From contig NC_065572.1 in NCBI RefSeq assembly GCF_937616625.2, forward strand, positions 42,435,653 to 42,499,652: DNA of 64,000 bases, written 5' to 3'. Origin of the DNA: Mercurialis annua (lineage: Eukaryota; Streptophyta; Magnoliopsida; Malpighiales; Euphorbiaceae). Shown here in pieces: positions 1 to 9,409 of this stretch. The notes beneath the pieces are model-generated. The model saw only the letters and a program-made list of their open reading frames with translations. It did not search any database and was not told the DNA's origin. The position numbers and the translations under genes are program-made. How positions within the stretch are numbered: position 1 is the stretch's first letter; each line of letters opens with the position of its first letter.

Positions 1-18
1 AATAGAAAGGGTACAAAT

Positions 19-48
19 CACTACTAGAAAACAACCTTTTAGCGACGG
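19..48 (+). repeat. CACTA left terminal inverted repeat
   Basis: Compared with the complement of 8351-8380, 26 of the 30 positions agree by eye. The first eight bases (CACTACTA) and the inner TTTTAGCGACGG block are identical. Confidence 0.92.
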
Positions 49-470
49 AATTATCTGTCGCTAAAGGCCCTATTTCCGTCGCTAACGTGGGTTAGCGACG
101 AAATAGCGACGGACTCTGTCCGTCGTCACAAGAATGGCCGCAAAAGAATTTGCGACCATTCTTCAATTCCGTGGCAAAATTAGCGACGGAATATCCGTCA
201 CTAATTTTGCCAGATCTGTCGCCAATTTGTCTCAGGATGTGACCAATCCTGAGACAAATTGGCGACGGATTAAATAAAATAGCGACGGATATATCCGTCG
301 CTAATGGTGCCATTTCTGTCTCAGAAATGGCACACTTAGCGACGGATATATCCGTCGCTATTTTATTTAAGTAGCGACGGACTATAATCCGTCGCGAATG
401 GTGCCATTTCTGTCTCAGAAATGGCATCATTCGCGACGGATATATCCGTCGCTATTTAATTTATTCCGTC
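41..470. repeat. CACTA left subterminal repeat region (nested dyads of TAGCGACGGA)
   Basis: At least ten copies of AGCGACGG or its complement occur here, mostly paired head to head as TAGCGACGGATATATCCGTC. The dyads are nested. About 274-369 reads as one large palindrome with AAATAAAATAGCGACGG at both ends and a GTGCCATTTCTG/CAGAAATGGCAC hairpin at its centre. A second copy of that hairpin is at about 398-427. In CACTA elements such words are usually binding sites for the second element-encoded protein. Confidence 0.9.
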
Positions 471-1164
471 GCCAATTGCACTGCTTTTTTGGCAGAAATT
501 TGCTGTTTTCAGCCGATTTTTACGTTTATTCCTGTCGTTTTACACCTACTAAATATAGTAACATTAATACGTTCATAAATCACAATAAATTGAAAAAAAC
601 ACTGAATATATATATATATATAAGTAATATTAAAGTATACATATAACATCTGAAAGAAAAAACCCACAATTTGTTCGAAAATAAACTAGAACAAGACTAC
701 AAATCTGTAGTGTCGTCGCCGTCTGGCGGAGGAGGGGGGAATTGTGATCGATACTCTGCAGGAAGAGTAGGCATCAGGCTCGCGACCTCCTCACGGATAA
801 GCTGGGCCATGCTTTCCTGCTGCTCACGCCGCGCAGCCGCCAGCTGCTCCGCCAACTCTTGTCTCTGCTGCTCTGCTAGCCTCTGCTCAAACTCCCGCAG
901 ACCCTCTTGAATGCCGGCTTGAATACGGCGATCAATCTCCTCTTCTGTTTGTTGCGACGTCCTAGAAGAGCTGCCTCGCTGCGTCCTGCTGCTCGGGCCT
1001 GCATATCTGCTGCTCGCCGAACCCAGACCGTACACCCTGTGCTTCTTGTTGACACCCTCAATGTCTAGAAACAGCTGGGTCTCGTTCACCTCCGCTGGAC
1101 TTGCAGAGCTACCCTCTCCGGTCTGCGACTGTGTCGCGGCAGCGAGCCTCTGAGCGATGGCATC

Positions 1165-1357
1165 CTACAAAACAGTTATAAACAAACATATTAATTTAGC
1201 TTTATAACAAATAAAAAAATATATTAAATTAGATAATCCTAATTTCTAACGAAATTTCGGCAGCATTTCCGCTATAATATCAACATCACCCATTTTTCAG
1301 GGAAGTCCTGCAAATAAATTACAATATAACACAACCAACAAATACTGTGCGACTTAC
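1165..1357 (-). other. Second CACTA gene last intron (193 bp)
   Basis: GTAAGT donor after AQDMT and TTTTGTAG acceptor before DAIAQRL on the minus strand. It contains one copy of the 30-bp sequence that recurs near 7033. Confidence 0.78.
1286..1316. repeat. 30-bp CACTA internal direct repeat, copy 1
   Basis: CATCACCCATTTTTCAGGGA and ten further bases (AGTCCTGCAA) recur at 7033-7064. Weaker similarity extends upstream (GGCAGCA-TTCC). This copy lies inside the last intron of the second gene. Confidence 0.85.
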
Positions 1358-1462
1358 AGTCATGTCTTGAGCCCGCTTGTCGACCGGCTTCTTGTCAGCC
1401 TTCCTTGAGTGAAGGCGACTGTACAGCTCCGTCGCAGTCGGCTCCCGGCCGAGCTCCTTAGC

Positions 1463-1538
1463 CTGTCAGAAAAATACAATTTCATTAGTATTAAATTAAA
1501 ACCAAATACGTTTTTAATTACTGAATTTAGAGACAAAC
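1463..1538 (-). other. Second CACTA gene intron (76 bp)
   Basis: GTTTGT donor after HMDVM and TCTGACAG acceptor before AKELGREP on the minus strand. Confidence 0.75.
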
Positions 1539-1760
1539 CATCACATCCATATGCTTGATTGCGGAGCGAGATCCCCCGGTATGGCGGACAGGTCCAGTAC
1601 CAGCACCTGCCGGCTCGCTCATCCGGTTCGCCCGGGCTGTCTCTGACTTTTTCTTCTCCTTCTCTGTGTCCCAAAAAGCATTCCGGGCGGCTGCGTGGGT
1701 CATAAAGACCTGTCTGATGAGCCCCTCGCTGTAGGCCTACGTATCCCACCAAAACTTTTT

Positions 1761-1846
1761 CTGCAAAAGTAATAACATGAGCTGCGAGTTAGCATTTAAT
1801 TCACAAAAATCACAACTTAAATATAGGAAACTGAAAATTTAATTAC
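1761..1846 (-). other. Duplicated copy of intron 2 in second CACTA gene
   Basis: It is the same 86-bp intron with the same splice borders, shifted by exactly 239 bases. It was created by the tandem duplication at 1689-2117. Confidence 0.78.
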
Positions 1847-1999
1847 CTGAAATTCTTGAAAATAGAACTCTCTCTGGTGCTTAGCTTTCAACTTCTTCAT
1901 TTTGTGGATATTATCTTTGTACCGAGTGGCTGCGTGGGTCATAAAGACCTGTCTGATGAGCCCCTCGCTGTAGGCCTACGTATCCCACCAAAACTTTTT

Positions 2000-2085
2000 C
2001 TGCAAAAGTAATAACATGAGCTGCGAGTTAGCATTTAATTCACAAAAATCACAACTTAAATATAGGAAACTGAAAATTTAATTAC
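2000..2085 (-). other. Second CACTA gene intron 2
   Basis: GTAATT donor and TTTTGCAG acceptor on the minus strand. It joins FQEFQ to KKFWWDT in frame. Confidence 0.78.
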
Positions 2086-2218
2086 CTGAAATTCTTGAAA
2101 ATAGAACTCTCTCTGGTCCGCTGTCAGAAAGCGCCATGTTGATCCAGTCTCGAACCAGCATTGTCTGAAAATGTCCCGTATAGCCCTAGAAACAGGCCCA
2201 GAGTCCAGCAACAATTTC

Positions 2219-2303
2219 CTGTGATTTAATAAGCATAATTTACTTTCAATACACATTTAATTACATATTACAATATACAAAAATTAAAAAATTATGCTGT
2301 AAC
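2219..2303 (-). other. Second CACTA gene intron 1
   Basis: GTTACAG donor and ATCACAG acceptor on the minus strand. The join makes SRKLLLDSGPVSR, the expected family sequence. Confidence 0.75.
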
Positions 2304-2706
2304 CTGCTACGGTCCGGGCGAACCATCGCCCTACCCTGGTCGTCTAGAATAGCTGCTGGCTCACCAGGCTCACGCTGCTGCAGAGGCTGAACAGGTCCTT
2401 CAGCCTGCCCCTGCTGCTGCTCCTCGACATCAGGCTCGGTAGGGTCTCCCTGTCCGCGTCCTCGGCCTGATCCCCGGCCTGAACCTCTGCCTGAGCCTCT
2501 TCCTCTCATACCTGTAAACATGTCAAGCTTAATTGTTCCACAACTAGACAACATATTATATCAACAATTATACATTCATACGTGAAACATATAACAAATA
2601 ATTAATATGAATTCAAATTCAAAAAGTACACTTGAATAATATAATTCAGAAACATAAGTATAATTAAGAAACAATCTAATTAATACATAAAATCTACTGT
2701 ACACAA

Positions 2707-3396
2707 CTAAAGTTCTTCGCTTTCATCTTCGTCTGATGAGGTTGCGATGAACTCATCTAATTCTGTTTCTTCTTCAGGAGGCACGAACAACGCATCTTCT
2801 TCAGCTACTCCATTTTGATCAGCCAAACATGTCGGATTGTCGTCCGTTGCAACAACGAGAGGATTTTCTTCTATCTCATCTTGAAAGGCCGAGATAATCC
2901 CATCGGACATATCAAGTTTCGATAGCGCCTTTATCCTACAAACTGCCCACCAATGTAATTTATCCCTTCTTTTACTCGGATATGGCAGGTAATTAACTTG
3001 GTCGGCCTGTTCGGCTAAGATGAATGGTTCATACTTATTGTATCTCTTTCTGTTATTAATATCAACCATGTTATATTTTTTGTTACTAATTGTGCCGGAA
3101 TTTGGCGCTGGGTCGAACCACTCGCATTTAAATAAGACAATCGTCTTCATTGGAAGCGCTGGATACTCTAACTCAATTATGTCGGTCAGAACTCCATAAA
3201 AGTCATTTTCGCTATCAACATATTGAGTTCCCTTCACGGACACTCCACTATTCATCGTAAGTTGTTCCTCCCCATAAGCTTGAGTCTGAAACTTGTATCC
3301 GTTTACACGATACCCCTTAAATGTTCTGACTGATCTTAGAGGTCCTTTAGCGAGACTAAGAATGAATGGATTGGTACAGACAGTTGGATCTTGCAC
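2707..3396 (-). pseudogene. TNP2 last exon: DUF4216 and acidic tail
   Basis: This open stretch of about 229 residues contains the DUF4216 signature (VLFKCEWFDP-type, then NNRKRYNKYEPFILAEQADQV) and ends in a strongly acidic Glu/Asp tail, as is common in CACTA transposases. No stop interrupts this exon. It ends 186 bases before the second gene of the element on the same strand. Confidence 0.85.
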
Positions 3397-3471
3397 CTGT
3401 AGCGTTGAAGTGTATTATAAATCGAGACTTTTTATTGAACAAAATCAAAAAATATTTTGTAAAATACTTAC
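3397..3471 (-). other. TNP2 intron 3 (75 bp)
   Basis: Consensus GTAAGT donor and GCTACAG acceptor on the minus strand. The upstream exon ends FWFEQY and the downstream exon opens with VQDPTV, the usual start of the DUF4216 block. Confidence 0.82.
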
Positions 3472-3571
3472 ATATTGTTCGAACCAGAAGGCAAAGTCAC
3501 TCTCGAACTTCGCTTCAATTTGCGAGGTGCTGATTTCGGGGTTTCCCCTACGCAACTCGCCCTCGAAGATC

Positions 3572-3647
3572 CTTTAGTGAAGAAGATAACAATAATTAGA
3601 ACCTGAATAATTATTATTATTACATTGACAGCTGTATTAAAGCTTAC
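3572..3647 (-). other. TNP2 intron 2 (76 bp)
   Basis: GTAAGC donor and a CACTAAAG acceptor on the minus strand. The join keeps the reading frame into a 100-base exon (3571-3472) that ends in FWFEQY. Confidence 0.78.
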
Positions 3648-3964
3648 TCTCTGTAATTTTCAATTTCTGAACAATTCAACAGAACATATGTCCGGCAGCA
3701 ACAATCTCAGCTTCTTCAAGATATCTCTTGCGACACGCACCCACTGATTGCCCGTGCGGCTTGAAAATAGATAGTCTGTCTACATCGTCGTCGACTTCAA
3801 TGTCACAAACTTCATTCCTTTGCAGCCGCTCAGGCACCATTGGGTCACCTTCTGAAAAGTAATAAGCTGCAAATTTTGCGGTTTCTTCATTCAAGTATCC
3901 GCTACTGATGCTTCCTTCCACCTTCCCTTTATTGCCGACTTTTTTTTTCAGTTTTCTCAAATAT
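3648..3964 (-). pseudogene. TNP2 fragment 4: linker exon between DUF4218 and DUF4216
   Basis: The lysine-rich start (RKLKKKVGNKGKVEGSI) followed by a YLNEE...YYFSEGD segment is the conserved linker of plant TNP2 proteins. Near 3690 the frame shifts by one base: the continuation YVLLNCSEIENYRE is found in another frame immediately after GH. The exon then ends at the GT donor at 3647. Confidence 0.82.
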
Positions 3965-4044
3965 CTGATTCCACAAGTCATAATTAGTATATATTACATG
4001 TTAATATACTGATACACAGAATTGAGAAACTTCAGTGACATTAC
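3965..4044 (-). other. TNP2 intron 1 (80 bp)
   Basis: On the minus strand it begins GTAATG and ends GAATCAG. Splicing joins FE and R across the junction and continues YLRKLKKKV, the expected protein order. Confidence 0.82.
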
Positions 4045-4325
4045 CTTTCAAATGGATACATCCAGCGATACTGAACCGGACCCGCAATCATAGCTTCGTA
4101 CGGAAGATGTACAGGTAGATGTTCCATGGAGTCAAAAAAGCTGGGCGGAAAAATACGCTCCAGCTTGCATAATATCTTTGGGATTTCCAGCATCATACGA
4201 TCTAGATCTTTCTCTGTTAGAGACGTGGAAGTTAAGTCACGAAAGAAGATACTCAATTCTGTTAAAGGCTCCCACACTTCCTTCGGTAATAGCTCACGGA
4301 GAGCGATTGGCAGAAGTCTTTGCAT
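4045..4325 (-). pseudogene. TNP2 fragment 3: DUF4218 portion
   Basis: After the frameshift the protein continues as MQRLLPIALRELLP and ends YPFER at the exon border, as in intact CACTA transposases. The GT donor at 4044 follows directly. Confidence 0.85.
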
Positions 4326-5158
4326 AAAATGTGGCAGTCGTGACTTTTCATTCCATGCATTTTCAGACCGACTGTATCGACATATTTGGAAAAGTTGGAC
4401 GCGTAGCCATCTGGAAACCTTATTAACTTAATCCACTCAAGTAAAGCTTTTTTTTCGTCCTTATCCAAAGCATACAGCGCCTTAGGAAATCTCCCAGTAA
4501 TCGGGTCTTTTGCTAACTCAGGCCGATCACAAATGTCATTCAACTCTTCTCTAGATTTTGCATGGTCTTTTGTTTTCCCGGGAACATTTAGTACAGTATT
4601 GAAAATGTTGTCGAATACATTTTTCTCAATGTGCATGACATTGAGATTGTGACGAATGAGATTCGTTTTCCAATACGGCAAATCCCAGAAGATGCTTTTT
4701 TTATTCCAACCATAATCTGTCGACTTCGCCGCATTATTTATCCCAGCCCCAATTTCATATGCCTTCATAAACCCCAAATGGTCCACCTCTGCCAACAATT
4801 CTTCACCGGTTTTCGGCCGACTGAATTCTTTATTTACGGTTTTTCCTTTTCGGAAATCAGTGGTATTACGCCGGTATATGTGACCACGAGGCAAGAACTT
4901 CCTGTGGCAATAAAACCACGACTGTTTTCTACTCCCTTTAAGCGTGAAAGCATCTGTATTTTCCATGCAGTGTGGGCAAGCTAGTCTCCCAGATGTGCTC
5001 CAGCCAGATAACATAGAATAAGCGGGAAAATCATTAATCGTCCACATAAGTGCCGCTTTCAATTGGAAATTTTGTCGCATGTGCACATCAAATGTCTGGA
5101 CTCCAAATTCCCACAAGTGGTTCAGCTCAGCTATCAACGGCTGCAGGAAAATATCCAT
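4262..5158 (-). pseudogene. TNP2 fragment 2: tnp2 catalytic core
   Basis: This open segment of 298 residues holds the central transposase: the TFDV acidic segment, the DFPAYSMLSGW motif, a CPHC pair and NVMHIEKNVFDN. All are typical of the plant tnp2 family. At about 4325 the sequence reading MKSHDCH passes by a single lost base into another frame, where DUF4218 continues. The last roughly 20 residues of this open frame are therefore out-of-frame read-through. Confidence 0.88.
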
Positions 5159-5380
5159 TTGATGTTTAGGATTTCGAGGCCCAGGGACAATAACAGTTCA
5201 AAGCATGAACTCATCTTTCATACACATCCCTGGGGGGAGATTGTAGGGTGTCAAAATTACTGGCCATGATGAATAATTCTGCCCGAAGGCCCCAAATGGT
5301 TGAAACCCATCAGTACACAGGCCTAGTCTAATATTTCGAACTTCTTCCGCAAACTCTGTATGCAATTCACTAAAATGTTT

Positions 5381-6316
5381 TCATGCTGGGGAGTCTGACG
5401 GGTTACACATCTTTCCATCAACCATTTCGTGTTCTGCGTGCCACGTCATATGCTTGGCGGTGGCTTTAGAAGCGTACAGTCTCTGCAGTCTCGGAGTTAT
5501 AGGAAAATAAAACATTTTCCTATAAGGGACGTTAACTCGTCTTTTCACAGATTTTCCTTTAGGGGGCGGTTTCCACCGTTCGTGATCGCAAATTTTACAT
5601 CGCGTTAAATCCGCGTCTGACCCCCAGTAAATCATGCAGTTGCGCAAACAGCAATCGATAACTTCGACCGGCAACCCAAGACCTCTAACCATCTTCTTTA
5701 TTTCGGAAAAGTTCTTTGGCATCTTGTTCTCCTCTGGGAGTAGCTCTTGTATAAATTTGGTCACATCATCTACTAAAGCTACTGAGCCACTGTGACGACA
5801 TTTGATGTCCAACATTTTAACAGCCGCAGATAACGGAGAGTGTTTGCTATTACCGGGGAATACAGGTTCTTCGGCCGCACGCATCATATCATAAAAATGT
5901 TTAGCTTCGTTATTCGGTTCCTCCTCCGTGAACACTACTTCTGGACCGGCAGCATCGATAACCATTCTCTGAACGGAGCTGAAGTCGTCTCCCCCCTCAT
6001 TTTCCATGTCAACGTCATACTCCGGTAGCTGTGCAACGGGACGGGGATTTAAAACATTTCCCTCCCCATGAAAAACCCACACTTGATAATCTGCCACAAA
6101 CCCTTTCTGCAGAATGTGTAGTTTCACCGTTTCGACGTCTCGATAACTCGTATTTTTACATCTTTTCTTAGGACAAGGGCATTTAATCTGGGGCCCACTC
6201 ATACACGCGGGATGGCGTAAAGCGAAATTAACAAACTCTTGCACGCGCTCGGTAAAGCCTGGGTATAGCAACCCGCCCTGGAGCCGTCTATACATCCAAC
6301 TTCGGTCTGTATCCAT
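5381..6316 (-). pseudogene. TNP2 fragment 1: transposase-associated domain and start of tnp2 domain
   Basis: This is an open segment of 311 residues. The N-terminal 80 residues match the transposase-associated domain of plant CACTA proteins: a Trp-Met-Tyr opening, the cysteine cluster CPCPKKRC, and a His-Leu block. A second Cys pair (CKICDHERW-type) near residue 245 begins the tnp2 core. The segment ends at a TGA after a Ser-Pro-Ala, and clearly homologous sequence continues in the same frame behind it, so the stop is a mutation and not the gene end. Confidence 0.88.
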
Positions 6317-6405
6317 TTCTGTAGCACGGATAATTAGGAGGGGTTTTCGCTCGTAAATAGCAAAGTCAATGTAATTGACTGCTTTAAAGGTATGGACCTA
6401 TCCCA

Positions 6406-6678
6406 TTCGCAAAACTGGCGCCCCTTAACTCGGCCACGATATATGCCTAGCAACGGAAAAAATATTCGGCAGCCCTCTTGGCGTCGTTCTCCTTCAGTGC
6501 GATATTTAGCATATGTGGTGTAACGCTAATTATATATTCCGCGAGGAATAAGCGTTACATAACATATACTATACATCCACCCGGAGAACAAACGCTGGAA
6601 AACAACCGAATATTTTTCTACCGCTACTAGACATATATAATTTTCGTGATCGAGTTACGGGAGGACCAGTTTTGCGAA
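6406..6678. repeat. Long imperfect inverted repeat (foldback) just upstream of TNP2 start
   Basis: The outer arms TTCGCAAAACTGG (6406) and CCAGTTTTGCGAA (to 6678) are complementary. So are CTTAACTCGGCCACGA and TCGTGATCGAGTTACG-like parts, ATATATGCCTAG and CTAGACATATAT, and AAAAAATATTCGG and CCGAATATTTTT. The inner GTAACGCT and AGCGTTAC pair closes on ATTCCGCGAGGAAT. The centre is near 6542. Transcripts from the TNP2 promoter would fold into a hairpin with arms of about 130 bases. Confidence 0.85.
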
Positions 6679-7956
6679 CTGTACAAACTGTAAAATCCCG
6701 TGTCATTCAATCGGTTGAACACACGGGACGGGAACTCTACGGCTAGGTTTACGATTTTATTCGGTGGGAATAAAATCGAGGTCATTTTAGGTTTAAACAG
6801 CTTATAAATTAACTGATTATAAATTAAAACAAAAATTGAAATAATAACAGTACTTACTTGTTGCAGAGCAGAACCGCAAAAGTTAAAAATAATCGATGTG
6901 GAATATCGGACCGATGCAACCAACAAAAGCTAGCAAACCTATCACGCAATCAGTTTCACTATTATGTTATTATATAATTAATAAAAACATTCATTTTCTA
7001 AAAAAAATTGGGCAGCACTTCCCCTAAAAATGAGCATCACCCATTTTTCAGGGAAGTCCTGCAAGCAATTTACAAAACGTGCAAACCAAAACCACAATAC
7101 AATTACACTGGAATTAACATTTAATACGTTAATTACACCATTTAACTAATATCATCTAATAAATTAATGAACTGATATCATTTAAATTAAACTAAAACAA
7201 TTAACTAATTAATAATCTAATTTATCTAACAATTAATAAAAATGCTTACAATTAATACTAATTACACAATTATAAAATATTTAATAAATTAATACAAATT
7301 AACTACATTTAATCTAATTTAACCTAACAATTAACCTAAATACTATCAATTAATATATATATATATATATATATATTATTTAAACTAAAATTATATTAAC
7401 AATTATATTTATTCTAATTAATATAAACCCTAATTGTAATTACACTAATTAACTAACATAATTTTAAATTAATTTAACCTACATTAAATAATAATCTAAT
7501 AAACTGAATTAACCTAATTAAATTATCTAAAATCTAATTAGATTAACCTAATAATCTAATTTTACAATCCACTAACCTAGTTTATTATCTAATATATAAT
7601 CAAATCTAATTTAATAATTAGATAAACTAATTTAGAATCCAGCAATTAACATATTAAATAAAGAAAAACAATTACTAATCGGAGGAGCAGCACGGGAGAT
7701 CGGCGTCGGCAATGGTGGTGGCAGTGGGCGGACGGCAGCGGACAGCAGTGGAGGGCAGCCAAAAAAACGCACAAAAAACGCCAACAAAAGGAGGGAAACG
7801 AACCCACTGATGACCCAACGTGAAAATAGGAAGAGGAGTGGAGGGGAGCGCCGGCGGCGGTCAGAATTTGCAGAGAGGAGGGGTGCGGCGGCGGGAACAG
7901 TTTTGTTATAAAAGAAAGAAAATGGAAAAGAAAGGGCTCTGCTGGAGAAGATATAG
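6679..7956 (-). other. CACTA 5' leader region: AT-rich spacer, TA microsatellite and GC-rich block
   Basis: I find no protein-coding signal here. About 7070-7675 is very AT-rich with many TAATTAA/CTAATTTA words and a TA dinucleotide run at 7352-7377. A sharply different GC-rich block follows at about 7681-7900. On the minus strand it is pyrimidine- and CCGCCG-rich, as plant 5' leaders often are. A TTTTATAA sequence lies near 7910 on the minus strand. Together these fit an untranslated first exon plus a long intron for the TNP2 transcript, but no splice site is proven. Confidence 0.45.
7033..7064. repeat. 30-bp CACTA internal direct repeat, copy 2
   Basis: Same sequence as 1286-1316 and same orientation. 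It sits upstream of the TNP2 start codon. Exact conservation over about 30 bases in otherwise dissimilar AT-rich sequence suggests a shared origin or a binding site. Confidence 0.85.
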
Positions 7957-8350
7957 TTCTAATTTAGCGACGGATTTTCCATCGCTAAATTAGAACTAAA
8001 TGAAACGATTCGTTTCATCTGTTGATTTAGCGACGGACTAAAGCATCTGTCGCAAATATTTAGCGACGGATGACAATATCCGTCGCTAAATCAACAAATG
8101 AAACGATTCGTTTCTAAATCAGCCAACATTAGCGACGGATGTTAAAATCCGTCGCTAATTTTGGCTGAAAATATTTTCCCTCCAAAGCCCGCCAAATTGG
8201 CGACGGATTAGTGACGGATAATCCGTCGCCAATTTGGCGGGATCATTCCCGCCTTACCTCTAAGCACAATAACGACCAATTGAAATTATGTCGCAAAATC
8301 CGTCGCAAAATTACTGTTTTAGCGACGGATTTAGAGTCCGTCACTAAAAT
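7957..8350. repeat. CACTA right subterminal repeat region (nested dyads)
   Basis: The same AGCGACGG words recur, in larger dyads specific to this end. One is AGTTCTAATTTAGCGACGGA against its complement (about 7957-8000). Another is a TGTTGATTTAGCGACGG pair spanning about 8021-8096. A third is a CCCGCCAAATTGGCGACGG pair at about 8188-8252. The palindrome AAACGATTCGTTT occurs twice. Together with the left end this is a typical but unusually elaborate CACTA subterminal region. Confidence 0.88.
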
Positions 8351-8380
8351 CCGTCGCTAAAACAGTGTTTTTTAGTAGTG
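8351..8380 (-). repeat. CACTA right terminal inverted repeat
   Basis: This is the partner of the repeat at 19-48. It ends in TAGTAGTG and is followed directly by AAT, the second copy of the target duplication. Confidence 0.92.
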
Positions 8381-9065
8381 AATATTACCTCAAATCCAAA
8401 CACCTCATCCAATATTTTCTGATGTAAAAGCACTAAACAATCCATCTCGAAGGTACTCTAACTTTAAGCTTCCCATGTCAAAAGTCTTTGAGGATCTTAA
8501 AAAGAGGAATCTCATTAAACTCTTAGACCTGAAACCTTTACCACCCAAAGTGTCACCAAGTTTCAATCCAAACTTGAAATGTTTGTACCACCAACAAATC
8601 GGACATGACACAAACACCTGTTACAAGCTTCGAGACGCCTTACAGGATCTCATCGATTCTGGCAAGATTCCTAACCCCGATGACCCAAACAGACCTTCAA
8701 CTAGACACAATCCTTTGCCCAACCACCAAAATAACAATAATGGAAATCATCAGGCTGTGCCGGGCATTTATATGCTCTCAACTGATGTCACGAACGAGAA
8801 GACCATCTTAAGCTCCATTAGAGTCACACCATATAAACCCCTTCCGATGTCCGTAATTGGTCGGGATGAAGCATATGAGGCTTTTAAAAGGAGGTGGTGC
8901 TCTCCAAACAAGGACCAACATGGAAAGAAGCCATCTTTTCAAATTATGAAAGATGATCAAAATCTAGTTGTTAACATGGTTAGAGGAACACCTGATTCTG
9001 GATATCTTGTACCTTCTGATTTTTGGGAAACGTTAGAAAATGAGTGTGAAAATATATCACCATAA
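8381..9065 (+). pseudogene. gag C-terminal region with zinc knuckle
   Basis: The frame runs in from the CACTA junction (KLPMSKVFEDLKKRNLIK, typical Tat gag) to a zinc-knuckle-like C-x2-H-x4-H-x4-C at about 8580-8621, followed by the YKLRDALQDLIDSGKI helix. A polar Asn/Gln/Pro-rich spacer follows. TAA at 9063 is premature: the same frame continues without a gap at EQIEDLW. The first half of gag lies before base 1. Confidence 0.87.
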
Positions 9066-9409
9066 TTTGAATGTTTGGAACAAATTGAAGATTTATGGAC
9101 TGAAACTTTGAAACCAATCACTCGTAGTGGCCGCTTCTATAACGAAGAAAAAGGCAAAGAAAAAGAGCTTGCGGGAGATACAACAAAAGAGTATGAGGAA
9201 GATTCAGTGTTGAGACAACTAAGACACACTAAAGCAAATGCTACTGTATGGGATTTGTTGGTCGCGTCTAAGACTCAAAGAGATACAATGTTCGAAGCAC
9301 TTGCAAGTATGAAGATAGATGTCAACTCTACTCTGCAAGACATGGTCCACTTAGTAAAAGAAAGCAAAGATGTAACCTTTTCTGATAAAGACCTTACATC
9401 TGAAGGTAG

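Larger units (their letters stand above)
1689..2117 (-). repeat. 239-bp tandem duplication inside second CACTA gene
   Basis: A 190-bp block at 1689-1878 recurs at 1928-2117, apparently identical by eye over exon, intron and exon. A 49-base single-copy piece at 1879-1927 lies between. The copy boundaries fall in coding sequence, so the spliced product would carry the FYFQEFQ-KKFWWDT unit twice. Confidence 0.93.
697..2521 (-). pseudogene. Ptta/En/Spm-type second CACTA gene, with internal duplication and stops
   Basis: The second CACTA gene is expected to bind the subterminal words. The start is an ATG at 2521 or 2509. It opens with a Gly-Arg-Ser repeat region (RGRGSGRGSGRG), then a Gln/Glu/Pro-rich stretch. 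Next come the family core SGPVSRAIRDIF and FYFQEFQ, then KKFWWDT, the Ser-Glu-Ala-rich SEPAGAGTGPVRHTGGS, the ELGREPTATELY block and a Gln/Glu coiled-coil C-terminus that ends PPPPPDGDDTTDL. Five GT-AG introns fit. Both duplicated copies of the KKFWWDT exon carry TAG just after that motif, and a 239-bp duplication repeats an exon-intron unit, so the gene is inactive. Confidence 0.85.
2707..6316 (-). pseudogene. TNP2-type CACTA transposase, broken
   Basis: The gene encodes the DDE-type transposase expected to cut and join the element ends. The start ATG at 6316 opens the transposase-associated domain (MDRSWMY-like opening, followed by a Cys-rich CPCPKKRC stretch). The tnp2 core follows, with a TFDV segment, DFPAYSMLSGW and a CPHC motif at about 5100-4960. 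DUF4218 (about 4325-4045), a linker exon and DUF4216 (3396-2707, acidic tail) complete it. Three short introns with GT-AG borders are visible. Damage includes an in-frame TGA at about 5381 (probably a lost Trp codon), a TGA at about 5197, a 1-base frameshift near 4325 that skips into the DUF4218 frame, and another near 3690. The ancestral order and length look complete, so this is a recently decayed autonomous gene. Confidence 0.9.
19..8380 (-). mobile_element. CACTA (En/Spm-type) DNA transposon, 8.36 kb, target duplication AAT
   Basis: Both ends carry inverted CACTACTA termini: CACTACTAGAAAACA at 19 and the complement of TTTTTTAGTAGTG ending at 8380. Direct AAT copies at 16-18 and 8381-8383 give the 3-bp target duplication expected of CACTA elements. 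Subterminal regions are filled with inverted AGCGACGG words. Two minus-strand genes lie inside: a TNP2-type transposase (6316 to 2707), then a Ptta/En/Spm-type gene (2521 to 697). This is the usual CACTA order. Both genes are broken, so this copy can move only if helped from elsewhere. Removing it rejoins the gag frame of the host retroelement, so it arrived after the Tat insertion. Confidence 0.96.

Noticed and set aside
92..430. 112-residue frame at the left end of the window
   Set aside because: It runs through the CACTA subterminal palindromes and only translates repeated AGCGACGG words.
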